From Aedoeadaptatus coxii (GTDB lineage Bacteria > Bacillota > Clostridia > Tissierellales > Peptoniphilaceae): a DNA stretch of 64,000 nucleotides. Below, piece by piece: positions 8,288 through 17,535 of this stretch. Location: NCBI RefSeq assembly GCF_903819215.1, contig NZ_CAIJCT010000006.1, one strand, 5' to 3'. The position numbers and the translations under genes are program-made. The notes under the pieces are model-generated. The model saw only the letters and a list, made by a program, of their open reading frames with translations, was not told the DNA's origin and made no database searches. Numbering within the stretch: the stretch's first letter is position 1; the number at the start of each line of letters is the position of its first letter.

Positions 8288-9037
8288 GTGAAGAAAAAAA
8301 CCAATAAACTGTCCACGAGGCAGATCGTCGTCATCGGTATTCTCGGTGCCATTACCGTGGTGCTCGGCATGACACCTTTGGGCTTTGTGCCTATTGGGCC
8401 CTTAAATGCTACGACCATGCACATCCCCGTTTTAATTGCCGCCTTTATCGAAGGGCCCGTCGTAGGCGCCTTCGTCGGGCTTATATTCGGATTAAGCTCT
8501 TTATTTAACGCCATTACGCGGCCAACGCCTATTTCATTTGTATTTTACAATCCCTTGATCTCCATCGCCCCTCGCATTTTATTGGGTCTTATCGCCTACG
8601 GTCTCTTTGCCGCATTTAAACGCATCGACGGCAAGCGATTAAAGATCTTGGGCATGGCGGCGTGGGTGGCGGTCATCAGCTTTTTAGTGGCGGGCATTGT
8701 AAAAAATGTGGCGGCAGATACTTTCGGTGCAGGCTTCGCCTTGAACGTCGCCTTTCTCCTTTTATCCTTCGGGCTTTTATATTTGCTCGCCCGTTCCGAA
8801 GCGAAAAGCGCGGCGGTGGTATTGGCGTCTTTTCTCGCCACGGTGATCCACTCCGCCATGGTTATGAGCGGCATTTACATTTTCTTTGCTCAGCGATTTG
8901 TGGAAGCCATGGGCGCTTCCCAAGAATTAGTCAACACAGTGATTTTCGGCACTATCGTCACATCGGGCGTACCGGAAGGCATTATCGCAACCATCGTTTC
9001 CACCGGCGTGGTGAGTGCGTGGTATGCTAAAAAATAA
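8288..9037 (+). CDS. ECF transporter S component, possibly for pantothenate
   Basis: This 249-residue very hydrophobic protein has about six membrane segments and the layout of ECF-type vitamin transporter substrate-binding (S) subunits, including the N-terminal IGILGAITVVLG and the HIPVLIAAFIEGPVVGAFVG region. S components recruit a shared EcfAAT energising module, which is not in this window. GTG 8288 is the start, with GGAGG upstream. The neighbour coaX makes pantothenate a sensible substrate (PanT-like; inference from context). The true end of the broken peptidase gene (8253) is 34 bases upstream. Confidence 0.8.
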   Translation: MKKKTNKLSTRQIVVIGILGAITVVLGMTPLGFVPIGPLNATTMHIPVLIAAFIEGPVVGAFVGLIFGLSSLFNAITRPTPISFVFYNPLISIAPRILLGLIAYGLFAAFKRIDGKRLKILGMAAWVAVISFLVAGIVKNVAADTFGAGFALNVAFLLLSFGLLYLLARSEAKSAAVVLASFLATVIHSAMVMSGIYIFFAQRFVEAMGASQELVNTVIFGTIVTSGVPEGIIATIVSTGVVSAWYAKK

Positions 9038-9058
9038 ATCTAAAGAAACAGGTGAATT

Positions 9059-9832
9059 ATGTTATTAGCAATCGATGTAGGAAATACCAATATCGTATTC
9101 GGCGCCTTTAAGGGCCGCGAACTGATCCACGACTGGCGCATCGCCTCGGATCAAAAAAAGACCAGCGATGAATTCGGCATGCTGGTGACGGAAATGCTCA
9201 ACAATGTTCAATTAAAACCGGTGGACATCGAAGCGGTCATTATGTCGTCGGTGGTGCCGAACATTATGCATACCATGCAGAACATGATCGTAAAATACTT
9301 CCATCAATACCCGATGATCGTAGGCGCCGGCGTCAAAACGGGGATTAACATTCGCTACGACAATCCGAGGGAAGTGGGCGCCGATCGCATCGTCAACGCC
9401 ATCGCCGCCGTGGAACGTTACGGCGGGCCCTGTATTATTATCGACCTCGGAACGGCCATTACCTTTTGCGTCGTAGACGACAAGAAAAATTACTTAGGCG
9501 GACTTATTTTGCCGGGGATCAGCATTTCCGCCGACGCCCTCGTCTCCAGAACGTCGAAGCTTCCGAAAATCGAAATCATTAAGCCTGAAAAAGTCATCGG
9601 CAAAACCACGGTGAGCAGTATGCAAAACGGGCTTTACTACGGTTTTTCCTCCATGATCGACGGCATCGTCAAACACATTTGCGACGAAATTCAAATGGAT
9701 CCTTCCGACGTGCACGTCATTGCCACCGGGGGCTTTTCCAATCTCCTGGTCTCCGACAGCGCCTACGACATTATCATCGATCGCGACCTGACCATGGACG
9801 GGTTGCGCATCCTGTACGATATGAACAACTAA
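9059..9832 (+). CDS. coaX: Type III pantothenate kinase
   Basis: CoaX phosphorylates pantothenate, the first step of CoA synthesis. This 257-residue ASKHA-fold protein shows the phosphate-1 motif AIDVGNTNIVFG (residues 4-15), the pantothenate-binding GADRIVNAIAA and the phosphate-2 motif IDLGTAITF. Length is normal. An AGGTGA site precedes ATG 9059. Its TAA overlaps the dus start (TAATG). With the upstream ECF S component it forms a plausible uptake-plus-activation pair. Confidence 0.95.
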   Translation: MLLAIDVGNTNIVFGAFKGRELIHDWRIASDQKKTSDEFGMLVTEMLNNVQLKPVDIEAVIMSSVVPNIMHTMQNMIVKYFHQYPMIVGAGVKTGINIRYDNPREVGADRIVNAIAAVERYGGPCIIIDLGTAITFCVVDDKKNYLGGLILPGISISADALVSRTSKLPKIEIIKPEKVIGKTTVSSMQNGLYYGFSSMIDGIVKHICDEIQMDPSDVHVIATGGFSNLLVSDSAYDIIIDRDLTMDGLRILYDMNN

Positions 9833-10770
9833 TGGGTTTTACAGTTGCATTGGCCCCCATGGCGGGGTACACCGACAGAAGTTTTCGCGTCATCTGCAGC
9901 CGTTTCGGCATGGATTATTCCACGACGGAAATGGTAAGCGTCAAAGCCCTTTTTTACGGCGATAAAAAAACCAAGCGATTAATGACCGTTTCGCCGGAGG
10001 AAGCCCCGGTTTCCCTGCAACTTTTCGGCGACGACGGGGATCAATTCGCGTCGGTCATCGAATCCTTAGGAGATACGCTGAAAGCCTATAGAAGCATCGA
10101 CATTAATATGGGGTGTCCGGCGCCGAAAATTGTCAAAACCGGCAGCGGCAGCGCCCTTTTGAAAGAACCGGAGAAGGCGCGAAACATTATTCGCGCGTCG
10201 GTTCAAACCTCTCCCGTGCCCGTAAGCGTGAAAGTGCGCAAGGGCTTTTTGGAAGGGGATGAAGAGGGGATGAGGATCGCCGAAATCGCCGAGGAAGAGG
10301 GAGCAGCTTTCGTTACCGTTCACGGCAGAAGCAGAGAAGCCTATTATTCCGGCGCATCCGATTGGAATTTTATCGATCGCGTGGCGAAAAATCTTTCCAT
10401 TCCCGTCATCGCCAACGGCGACATACAGACGGGAGAAGATGCCCTTCGTTTTAAAGAGGAAGGGATTTTAGGCGTCGCCATCGGGCGGGGCGCCATCGGC
10501 AATCCCTTTATCTTTCGCACCATCGGGGAAGCCTTAAAAGGCGAGGACATAACCCCTTTACGGGAAGAAGAAATCGTCGCGGTGGCGAAAGAGCATTTAA
10601 GCATGAGCATCGAAGAAAAAGGCGAACACTTGGGCGTCGTGGAAATGCGGAAACATTTCATCGGCTATTTAAAGGGATTTGAACACGCCAAGCGCCATCG
10701 CAGTGCCATTTTACAATTAACCGATCCTAAGGAAATCGAACGCTATCTCGACGATCTATTACAAATGTAG
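9832..10770 (+). CDS. dus: tRNA-dihydrouridine synthase
   Basis: Dus enzymes reduce uridines in the tRNA D-loop with FMN and NADPH. ATG 9832 overlaps the coaX stop and gives 312 residues, normal for the family; a longer in-frame extension running into coaX (from 9679) has no family sequence and is rejected. Motifs are LAPMAGYTD at the start, the active-site stretch NMGCPAPKIVKTGSG with the catalytic Cys, VTVHGR, and ANGDI and AIGRGAIGNP for FMN phosphate. The coaX-dus-greA-lysS order is one I recall from other Firmicutes. Confidence 0.94.
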   Translation: MGFTVALAPMAGYTDRSFRVICSRFGMDYSTTEMVSVKALFYGDKKTKRLMTVSPEEAPVSLQLFGDDGDQFASVIESLGDTLKAYRSIDINMGCPAPKIVKTGSGSALLKEPEKARNIIRASVQTSPVPVSVKVRKGFLEGDEEGMRIAEIAEEEGAAFVTVHGRSREAYYSGASDWNFIDRVAKNLSIPVIANGDIQTGEDALRFKEEGILGVAIGRGAIGNPFIFRTIGEALKGEDITPLREEEIVAVAKEHLSMSIEEKGEHLGVVEMRKHFIGYLKGFEHAKRHRSAILQLTDPKEIERYLDDLLQM

Positions 10771-10778
10771 CCTCGGAA

Positions 10779-10807
10779 TTGACAGAAAAAGGGAACTTTT
10801 ATATAAT
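10779..10807 (+). promoter_or_regulatory. Perfect consensus promoter of greA-lysS
   Basis: TTGACA (10779-10784), 17 bases, TATAAT (10802-10807): an exact sigma-70/sigma-A consensus. It begins 9 bases past the dus stop and gives a leader of about 70 bases. Confidence 0.9.
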
Positions 10808-10824
10808 AGGGCGAATGATTATGC

Positions 10825-10847
10825 GGACCCGATGCGGGTCCTTTCTT
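10825..10847 (+). terminator. Leader hairpin (possible attenuator) before greA
   Basis: GGACCCG (10825-10831) pairs perfectly with CGGGTCC (10835-10841) and is followed by TTTCTT, a weak intrinsic terminator within about 30 bases of the predicted transcription start. The greA leader of E. coli also carries a terminator (GraL); whether this hairpin works the same way is inference. Confidence 0.5.
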
Positions 10848-10883
10848 CATAAATAAGAACAACCACATTAAGGGAGTGACGCT

Positions 10884-11369
10884 ATGACGGAAAATAATAA
10901 CGAAGTATTAATTACAGAAGAAGGCTTACAAAAAATCGAGGACGAAATCGAGCAGTTAAAAACCGTTCGACGAAAAGAAGTAGCAGAGCGTATTAAAGTG
11001 GCTTTAGGCTACGGCGATTTATCGGAAAACTCCGAATACGACGAAGCAAAAAACGAACAGGCTCAAGTGGAAGAGCGCATCGCCAAATTGGAATACATGG
11101 CGCGCAATGCAAAGGTCATTAAGGGCAACGAATTAAATGATCAAATAGTCAATGTCGGTTCCACAGTCGTTGTGGAAGATTTAGATAACGGCGACGAAGA
11201 CACCTACAGTATTGTAGGCAGCGCCGAAGCCGATCCTTTGGAAGGCAAAATTTCCAACGAAAGCCCCATCGGCGCAGGCCTTATGGGAAAAGGCGTGGAT
11301 GAAATTGCCGAAATCGACGTACCTCAAGGAAAAGTTCGACTGAAAGTGAAGAAAATTTCGGTCCAATAA
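10884..11369 (+). CDS. greA: Transcription elongation factor GreA
   Basis: GreA rescues backtracked RNA polymerase by stimulating transcript cleavage. The 161-residue protein has the N-terminal coiled coil with the conserved tip region YGDLSENSEYDEAK (residues 39-52), whose acidic residues sit in the polymerase active site, then the C-terminal FKBP-like domain ending in GxxxGKVRLKVKKI-type sequence. A GGGAGTG site precedes ATG 10884. Eleven-residue spacing to lysS suggests co-transcription. Confidence 0.95.
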   Translation: MTENNNEVLITEEGLQKIEDEIEQLKTVRRKEVAERIKVALGYGDLSENSEYDEAKNEQAQVEERIAKLEYMARNAKVIKGNELNDQIVNVGSTVVVEDLDNGDEDTYSIVGSAEADPLEGKISNESPIGAGLMGKGVDEIAEIDVPQGKVRLKVKKISVQ

Positions 11370-11386
11370 AAGTCAGGAGGATGACA

Positions 11387-12892
11387 ATGGCAAAAGGCCA
11401 AAAGAGCAGTGAAGTAAGACAAAGAAAACTCGAAAAAGTTCAAGGCTTAATCGACGAAGGCAACAGCCCTTATCTGGCGGAAAAATACGACGTCGATACC
11501 TACACCAACCAAATCCTTGACAATTTCGACGCCATGGAAGGAAAAGAAGTATCCGTCGCCGGCCGTATTATGAGCAAGCGTCGCCACGGAAAAATCGCCT
11601 TCTTAGATTTACAAGATACTTACGGAAGAATTCAAATCTTCGCCAAGAAAAACATTATGGAAGAAAACTACGAAGTGGTAAAAGCTACTGACGTAGGGGA
11701 TTTCCTGGGCGTAAAAGGCAAGGTTATTCGCACCGAAACCGGTGCTATCTCCGTGGAAGCGGAAGAAGTGGAACTTTTATCCAAGAGTATTCAAGTCCTT
11801 CCGGAAAAATTCCACGGCTTGAAAGATATGGATTTAAGATACCGCCAACGTTATGTCGACCTTATCGTCGATCCCGAAGTAAAAGAGACCTTCTTTAAAC
11901 GCAGCGCCATTATTAAAGCCATTCGCGAATTTTTGGATAACAAGGGCTTCCTCGAAGTTGAAACCCCGATCCTCGGCAATGTGGCAGGGGGCGCCAACGC
12001 AAGACCCTTCTTAACCCACCACAACGCATTGGATATCGACCTTCAAATGCGTATTGCCAACGAACTTTTCTTGAAACGCCTCATCGTCGGCGGCTTCGAC
12101 AAAGTATACGAAATGGGCAAAATGTTTAGAAACGAAGGGATGGACACGCGCCACAACCCCGAGTTTACTAATATCGAGCTTTACCAAGCTTACGTCGACA
12201 TGGACGAGATGATGCTCATTACCGAAAACATGTTTGCTTACGCCGCCGAAAAAGTATTGGGCTCTCCCGTCATCGAATACCAAGGCACGACAATCGACTT
12301 GACGCCGCCGTGGAAACGCATCAGCATGGAAGATGCCGTTAAAGAATACGCAGGAATCGACTTTTCCGCCATCGAAACCGACGAAGAAGCATTAGCACTC
12401 GCCAAAGAAAAGGGATTGGACGTACAACCTTTCTGGACGCGCGGCCACGTTATCAGCGAAATGTTTGAAGAATACTGCGAAGAAAAACTGGTACAACCGA
12501 CCTTCGTCACCGGCCATCCGGTAGAAGTGAGCCCCTTGGCGAAGAGAGATCCCAAGGATCCGCGCATTACCCGCCGTTTCGAAGCCTTTATCAACACATG
12601 GGAATTCGCCAACGCCTTCAGCGAGTTGAACGACCCCATCGATCAACGTGAACGCTTTGAAGAGCAAGTCAAAGATCAGGAAAAAGGCGACGACGAAGCC
12701 CACCCCATGGATCACGACTTCATCAACGCCATTGAAGTAGGTTTGCCTCCCACAGGCGGACTCGGCATCGGCGTCGATCGAATGATCATGCTCTTAACCG
12801 ATCAATCGAGCATTCGCGACGTCCTATTCTTCCCCACCATGAAACCTCTCGACGAGGGAGAAGAGGAAAGCTGGGAAGACGACGAAGAATAA
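11387..12892 (+). CDS. lysS: Lysyl-tRNA synthetase, class II
   Basis: The enzyme charges tRNA-Lys. There is an N-terminal OB-fold anticodon domain (VAGRIMSKRRHGKIAFLDLQ) and a class II catalytic core: motif 1 near FLEVETPIL, motif 2 MFRNEGMDTRHNPEFT, and motif 3 GLGIGVDRMIMLLT. An upstream ATG at 11381 touches the AGGAGG site (11375-11380), so ATG 11387, six bases downstream of it, is preferred; this gives 501 residues. The acidic C-terminal tail (EEESWEDDEE) is unremarkable. Confidence 0.95.
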   Translation: MAKGQKSSEVRQRKLEKVQGLIDEGNSPYLAEKYDVDTYTNQILDNFDAMEGKEVSVAGRIMSKRRHGKIAFLDLQDTYGRIQIFAKKNIMEENYEVVKATDVGDFLGVKGKVIRTETGAISVEAEEVELLSKSIQVLPEKFHGLKDMDLRYRQRYVDLIVDPEVKETFFKRSAIIKAIREFLDNKGFLEVETPILGNVAGGANARPFLTHHNALDIDLQMRIANELFLKRLIVGGFDKVYEMGKMFRNEGMDTRHNPEFTNIELYQAYVDMDEMMLITENMFAYAAEKVLGSPVIEYQGTTIDLTPPWKRISMEDAVKEYAGIDFSAIETDEEALALAKEKGLDVQPFWTRGHVISEMFEEYCEEKLVQPTFVTGHPVEVSPLAKRDPKDPRITRRFEAFINTWEFANAFSELNDPIDQRERFEEQVKDQEKGDDEAHPMDHDFINAIEVGLPPTGGLGIGVDRMIMLLTDQSSIRDVLFFPTMKPLDEGEEESWEDDEE

Positions 12893-12893
12893 T

Positions 12894-12918
12894 AAAAAGA
12901 CCCGCGCGGGTCTTTTTT
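12894..12918 (+). terminator. Terminator after lysS
   Basis: AAAAAGACCCG CGCGGGTCTTTTTT forms a compact hairpin with a six-T run. It ends only 22 bases before the next gene, leaving no visible room for a separate promoter. Confidence 0.85.
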
Positions 12919-12940
12919 ATTACATAGAAAGGGATATGCC

Positions 12941-13732
12941 ATGAAGATAAGCTGCATACAACTGGACGCGCGATTGGCCGCCGAGGGAGATCCCTACGCA
13001 TACGCGGAAAAAATGATCGAGAAGGCGGCGAAAGAAAATCCCGACACCATTCTCTTGCCGGAAAAATGGAACGCCTTCGGCCATCCTACGACCCATCGAG
13101 CACAAAGCGATGCGATGGGCGACAAGACGAAAAAATTACTGAGCCGCCTGGCAAAAAAACATCACATGAACATCGTCGGCGGAAGTATTACCGAGGAGCG
13201 GGGAGGTAAACTTTACAACACCTGCCACGTCTTTAACCGGGAAGGAGAAGACATTCTCGTTTACGACAAAGTTCATCTTTACAAAGAGCAGGAGAAAAAT
13301 TATTATGCTGCCGGCGACGCCATCGGCCTCTTTACCCTCGACGGCATTTCCTGCGGCGTGGCCATTTGCTACGATATGGATTTTCCCGAATGGATTCGCT
13401 GCTACGGCATACACGGCGTGGACATACTCTTCGCCCCCTTCGCTTGGCCCAGTGAATGGATGCATCATTTGGATATGGTGCAAAAAGCGAGGGCGCTGGA
13501 AAACCAATGCTTCGTCGCAAGCGCCGGCCTTTGCAAATCCGACGGGGACGGAAATTATAGAAGCGGCGGCACGTCCCTTGCCGGACCCCACGGCGACTTT
13601 ATAAAAAAAGCGGGACAAGAACCCGGCGTGTTGACGGGAAAAGCGGACAGAGAAACACTAATGGCCGCGCGAAAATGGCAACACTTTTTAGATGACAGAA
13701 GAGAAGATCTCTACCGCAAATACGGATTTTAA
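12941..13732 (+). CDS. Carbon-nitrogen hydrolase (nitrilase superfamily, omega-amidase-like)
   Basis: The 263-residue protein has the nitrilase catalytic triad in its usual contexts: Glu in LLPEKW, Lys in DKVHLYKEQ, and Cys in AICYDMDFPEW. Members hydrolyse amides such as 2-oxoglutaramate (YafV/omega-amidase type), and this protein is closest in layout to that group (inference). An AAAGGGATATGCC stretch gives a modest ribosome-binding site before ATG 12941. It follows the lysS terminator by 22 bases, so expression may depend on read-through. Exact substrate unknown. Confidence 0.88.
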   Translation: MKISCIQLDARLAAEGDPYAYAEKMIEKAAKENPDTILLPEKWNAFGHPTTHRAQSDAMGDKTKKLLSRLAKKHHMNIVGGSITEERGGKLYNTCHVFNREGEDILVYDKVHLYKEQEKNYYAAGDAIGLFTLDGISCGVAICYDMDFPEWIRCYGIHGVDILFAPFAWPSEWMHHLDMVQKARALENQCFVASAGLCKSDGDGNYRSGGTSLAGPHGDFIKKAGQEPGVLTGKADRETLMAARKWQHFLDDRREDLYRKYGF

Positions 13733-13757
13733 AAGAACGCGCAATGCGTTCTTTTTT
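13731..13757 (+). terminator. Terminator after the amidase gene
   Basis: AAAAGAACGC, a GCAAT-containing loop and GCGTTCTTTTTT: a strong hairpin with six T, beginning at the stop codon. Confidence 0.85.
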
Positions 13758-13850
13758 AGTTTAACGATTCAGACATAAAAGCATAAATTTAAAAATGATA
13801 TTTAACGAACTTTATATAGAAAATTTCGATAAGGGTTCTAAGAATTTCTA

Positions 13851-13880
13851 TTGGTGTTATTGTTATCAAATAGATAAGAT
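13851..13880 (+). promoter_or_regulatory. Possible promoter of the LRR/SLH gene
   Basis: TTGGTG at 13851-13856 and TAAGAT at 13875-13880, spacer 18, are 38 bases before the start. Both boxes are imperfect in AT-rich sequence. Confidence 0.35.
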
Positions 13881-13918
13881 GAAAACGTTAGTTGAAACCA
13901 GACTTTTAAGGAGGAATC

Positions 13919-16900
13919 ATGAAGAAATTTTTAGCCCTAATATTAGCATTTGTCATGCTAATTGGCAATGTACCCCATGCTTTTGCACAAGGTGGTAGCA
14001 ATGCTTGGCAAATGGAAATTCCAAACATACTGGATATAAACGAAGAGTACATTAAGAAAAATAGCGACACGCTTTTTTCAGGAGAAAATGTAATTAAAGA
14101 TCCCGTGTTGAAAGAAGCGATCAATGCGTCTTATAAACGCACGGCAGATCAACCGGTAACGAAGGAGATGCTGAAACACGTCATAACCTTGAGTCCTGAA
14201 AAATGTTTACCGCATAATTTCGGCGAAGACGCTCATAAGTGTAAATCGATAAAGGGAATGGAATATGCTGAAAATCTCCAATATGTTTCATTGCCCTATC
14301 AGCCGATTGAAGACTTGTCGCCCTTGGCCAATTTGACAAAAATTCGCTACATCAATATTACCGGCAACGGAAAAGTACAAGATTTTAGTTTTTTAAATAA
14401 GCTGGTCAATGTGGAAGAACTCCATGTTCGCATGGCGAAAGTAAAAACCATTGACGCATTAAAAAATTATAAGAAGCTTTACTTTTTAGATGCCGATTCC
14501 TGCGAGATTTCAGATTTTTCACCTTTGAGCAATTTAGTCAATTTAAAGTATTTAAATTTAGACAAAAATATTTTTAAAGAAAATAGTGCTGAAGCCTTTA
14601 GCAAGTTAGTCAATTTAGAAGTATTAAACATCAATAACAAAGCGGAAAATTATGGTTTAAATATTCATCCGGAGAAGATAAAATCCATTGAACCGCTAAA
14701 GAACTTGACGAAGTTAAAAGAATTTCATGCGACAGGACATGATATTTCAGATATTTCGATTCTAAAAAACATGAAGGATTTAGGGACGGTTTATCTGAAC
14801 AATAACGCAATTGAAGATTTCTCGCCTGTTGACCACGTAAAAAATGTTAATGGAAAAAATGATCAAGTTATCAAAACTGAGTCGGAGAAATTTGTTCCGC
14901 AACTTCAAACTATTGAACTTGAGCTTGGAACGGAGTTAACAGCAGATTTATTAAAGCCTGCTATTAAAAATTTGCCAAGTAACGCTACGGTTGAAATTCA
15001 AAATGGATTGAAAAATGCCGATATGTCCAAGGAAGGGACCACACATCAGCAGATAAAGATTAATTTTTCCGATAGTTCGAGAAAATTTGTAACAATTAAC
15101 ATCAAAGTTGTTGCAAAAGAAGCAACAAAAGAACCGTTACAAATTATGGTCGTCAAAGGTAAGAAGCCTATTCTACCGACATTCGAAGTAGAATTTTTAG
15201 ATGGAGACCGAGTGGTCGACACAGTTTCCTTTGAAAGCGGCGTAGGCTTACTCGAACATTATGAAGTCGGAAAGACCTATAAGCTACGTATCAAGGGAAG
15301 CGACGATTACGAACTCGTTACTCCGATCGCAAAAGTTGTGGAAGACGGAGGAAACCCAGGCATTCGTTTCTTACAAACCGAGAATGAAGAATTAACGGGC
15401 GATAATATTTTTATAAAAGTAAAAGATAAAGTGACCGAGCCGGAAGCACCTCAAAATCCTTTGACTGTTATACCTTCTAAAGACGGTGGAGCCTTTACTT
15501 CCCCGCTAGAAGTGGAAGTTTTAGATAATGGCAATCTAATCGACACAATCACCCTTAAGGGCGGCATGGGTTTTTTGAATAAATATAAAGTAGGAAAGAC
15601 CTACACCCTTCGCATTAAAAACAATGATGACCTTGAGCTCGTAACGCCTTATGCAAAAATTGTAGAAGACAACGGAAACGTAGGCGTTCACTTTTTAAAG
15701 ACAAAAGCCGAGGTCGTTTCACGCGATAATGCTATGAATCTAAAATTAAAAGATCGTACCGGTACGACGCCGTCGGAACCCGAAACTTCCAAAGCTCTTT
15801 CGGAACTCAAAATTAAAGTGCTCTACAAGGGCCAACCGAAAGAAGGCATTCAAATTAGATTGAACTTATGGGATAAACGTGGAATTCCTTCCGTTATTGC
15901 TCAACCGAAAACTGACAGCAACGGCACGATTACGCTAAAGGATTTAGAGAAAAATACGAAATACACTGTTGTATTAGAGACTAAAGAATACCGTTTTAAC
16001 CCGGATCAATTTGAATTTAAGACCGATGAGAACGGAAAAATTAAGACCATAGGGTCTAAAAATGCTTCTGAATATGCAGACGGTTTTATTGTAAAAGCCG
16101 AAGATAGACGGTCACAAGGAGAGAAGACAGTCTCTATCGACTTCAAGACTGTTTACAAAAAGGATGGACAACCGGCGAAGGATGTAGAAATCACCGCCAA
16201 TCAAATCAATCCGAATTTGAGTTCTTATCGTAACGCGACGTCTGACGAGCATGGAAATGTTCATTTCCAACTAGAGGGCGTGCAAGGCGGTAAAATCTAC
16301 GCTATGACCGTTTCAAAGAACGGACAATTTATGTGGGAGTTTGAACCCGAGTTAATCGAGGTTAAAGTTTATGAAGATCATTACGAAATTTTAAATTCGA
16401 AAGGTAACCCCAATAAAGAAAATATCTTTAGAGTAACCAAAAATGACAGAAACTATCTGAGAGAGGATTTAAGGAAAATCATCGCCGAAGCGGAACAACG
16501 TATCAATAGTGGCGACTATACACCTGAATCGGTGGCAGCGTTAAAAACTTTTGTTCAAGGCGGCAAAGAGGAACTTAAAAAAGCCGAAACCATTCCCTAT
16601 TATGTGGAAGGGCATATTGCCAATATTAAAAAAGGAATGGCTCAATTAGTTTTAAAAGAAAATAAGAAGCCCGAAATAAAACCGCAAGCTCCGGCAGAAA
16701 AGCAATCTCCTAAGGCGGATTCTTATATTGTCTTAACGTCGATGAAATCGACGGAAGCGGCCAAGGCAAAAGCTCCCGAATCGAAGCCCGAAGCAAAGGT
16801 ACGCAACAGTATTTACGTACCCAAGGCGGATTTCCCCGTAAACCTTACGGATATTCCCGCAGGTGCTGAAGGCGACGCTATGCGCCATATGGTAAGCCGT

Positions 16901-17389
16901 GGCGTGTTAAAGGGCATGGGCAACGGAAAGTTCGAGCCGAACACGACGATTACAAGAGCGATGGTAACCCAAGTATTCAGAATGATATCGAAAGATAAAG
17001 CTGTAGGCTCCTCCGTAAGCTTTGCAGATGTTAATACAAACAATTGGTTTGCCGATCCCGTTCAATGGGCAAGCAACAACGGTTTAGTCGCAGGATATCC
17101 AGATGGCAGCTTTAAGCCTAATCAAAAACTCACCTACGAAGAATTTGCGTCTCTTCTCGATCGCCTCCTAAAAGAATACGGCATTCAATTTAATAAGGTG
17201 AAGACAGTTAACGAAAAGGACTTTGCTAATGTCGCCGGCTGGAGCCGCGAATCCGTCATGCGCATGGTGGAACTCGGATTGATGGCGACCGATGCCAATG
17301 GCAAGGTTCAACCGAAGAGAGAATACACGAGATCGGAACTGGCAAATACCTTAGATCAATTAGTACGCCAAGCCGATCAACATCGTTAA
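13919..17389 (+). CDS. SLH-anchored leucine-rich-repeat surface protein
   Basis: This 1156-residue exported protein starts with a classic signal peptide (Lys2-Lys3, hydrophobic core, AFA cleavage near residue 23). Residues about 95-320 are internalin-like leucine-rich repeats (DLSPLANLTKIRYINI; ISDFSPLSNLVNLKYLNL). Two similar modules of about 100 residues follow (GVGLLEHYEVGKTYKLRI; GMGFLNKYKVGKTYTLRI), then two SpaA/CNA-B-like modules (GQPKEGIQI; DGQPAKDVEI). The C-terminus has three SLH modules (ITRAMVTQVFRMI; AGYPDGSFKPNQKLTYEEF) for attachment to pyruvylated wall polymer. The strong site AAGGAGGA precedes ATG 13919. The 5' LRR part is more AT-rich than the SLH end. Binding partner unknown. 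Confidence 0.9.
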   Translation: MKKFLALILAFVMLIGNVPHAFAQGGSNAWQMEIPNILDINEEYIKKNSDTLFSGENVIKDPVLKEAINASYKRTADQPVTKEMLKHVITLSPEKCLPHNFGEDAHKCKSIKGMEYAENLQYVSLPYQPIEDLSPLANLTKIRYINITGNGKVQDFSFLNKLVNVEELHVRMAKVKTIDALKNYKKLYFLDADSCEISDFSPLSNLVNLKYLNLDKNIFKENSAEAFSKLVNLEVLNINNKAENYGLNIHPEKIKSIEPLKNLTKLKEFHATGHDISDISILKNMKDLGTVYLNNNAIEDFSPVDHVKNVNGKNDQVIKTESEKFVPQLQTIELELGTELTADLLKPAIKNLPSNATVEIQNGLKNADMSKEGTTHQQIKINFSDSSRKFVTINIKVVAKEATKEPLQIMVVKGKKPILPTFEVEFLDGDRVVDTVSFESGVGLLEHYEVGKTYKLRIKGSDDYELVTPIAKVVEDGGNPGIRFLQTENEELTGDNIFIKVKDKVTEPEAPQNPLTVIPSKDGGAFTSPLEVEVLDNGNLIDTITLKGGMGFLNKYKVGKTYTLRIKNNDDLELVTPYAKIVEDNGNVGVHFLKTKAEVVSRDNAMNLKLKDRTGTTPSEPETSKALSELKIKVLYKGQPKEGIQIRLNLWDKRGIPSVIAQPKTDSNGTITLKDLEKNTKYTVVLETKEYRFNPDQFEFKTDENGKIKTIGSKNASEYADGFIVKAEDRRSQGEKTVSIDFKTVYKKDGQPAKDVEITANQINPNLSSYRNATSDEHGNVHFQLEGVQGGKIYAMTVSKNGQFMWEFEPELIEVKVYEDHYEILNSKGNPNKENIFRVTKNDRNYLREDLRKIIAEAEQRINSGDYTPESVAALKTFVQGGKEELKKAETIPYYVEGHIANIKKGMAQLVLKENKKPEIKPQAPAEKQSPKADSYIVLTSMKSTEAAKAKAPESKPEAKVRNSIYVPKADFPVNLTDIPAGAEGDAMRHMVSRGVLKGMGNGKFEPNTTITRAMVTQVFRMISKDKAVGSSVSFADVNTNNWFADPVQWASNNGLVAGYPDGSFKPNQKLTYEEFASLLDRLLKEYGIQFNKVKTVNEKDFANVAGWSRESVMRMVELGLMATDANGKVQPKREYTRSELANTLDQLVRQADQHR

Positions 17390-17395
17390 ATAGGA

Positions 17396-17426
17396 AAGCG
17401 TCTCGACTTTTGTCGAGGCGTTTTTC
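17396..17426 (+). terminator. Terminator after the LRR/SLH gene
   Basis: GCGTCTCGAC and GTCGAGGCGT pair around a TTTT loop and are followed by TTTTT. Confidence 0.85.
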
Positions 17427-17461
17427 TATGGAAAGTTTTTCGTTGAAGGGTGTTCTTTAAA

Positions 17462-17490
17462 TTGAAAAATTATATAGTATCGTGTATATT
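17462..17490 (+). promoter_or_regulatory. Promoter of the first CoA-transferase gene
   Basis: TTGAAA (17462-17467), 17 bases, TATATT (17485-17490). It overlaps an upstream in-frame GTG at 17482, which rules that codon out as the start. Confidence 0.7.
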
Positions 17491-17535
17491 GTTTTTATAA
17501 GAACAATTTACTACATGGCATGCATGGAGGATAGA

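Noticed and set aside
9679..9831. N-terminal extension of dus reaching back into coaX
   Set aside because: The extra 51 residues are Arg/His-rich out-of-frame coaX sequence; ATG 9832 overlaps the coaX stop and starts directly with family sequence.
10815..10856. Leader peptide gene before greA as a firm feature
   Set aside because: The 13-codon frame has no ribosome-binding site and would need leaderless translation; mentioned only as a possibility in the greA leader finding.
17482..17535. Longer start for the first CoA-transferase
   Set aside because: The GTG lies within the -10 region of the promoter and has no ribosome-binding site; ATG 17536 has GGAGG upstream.
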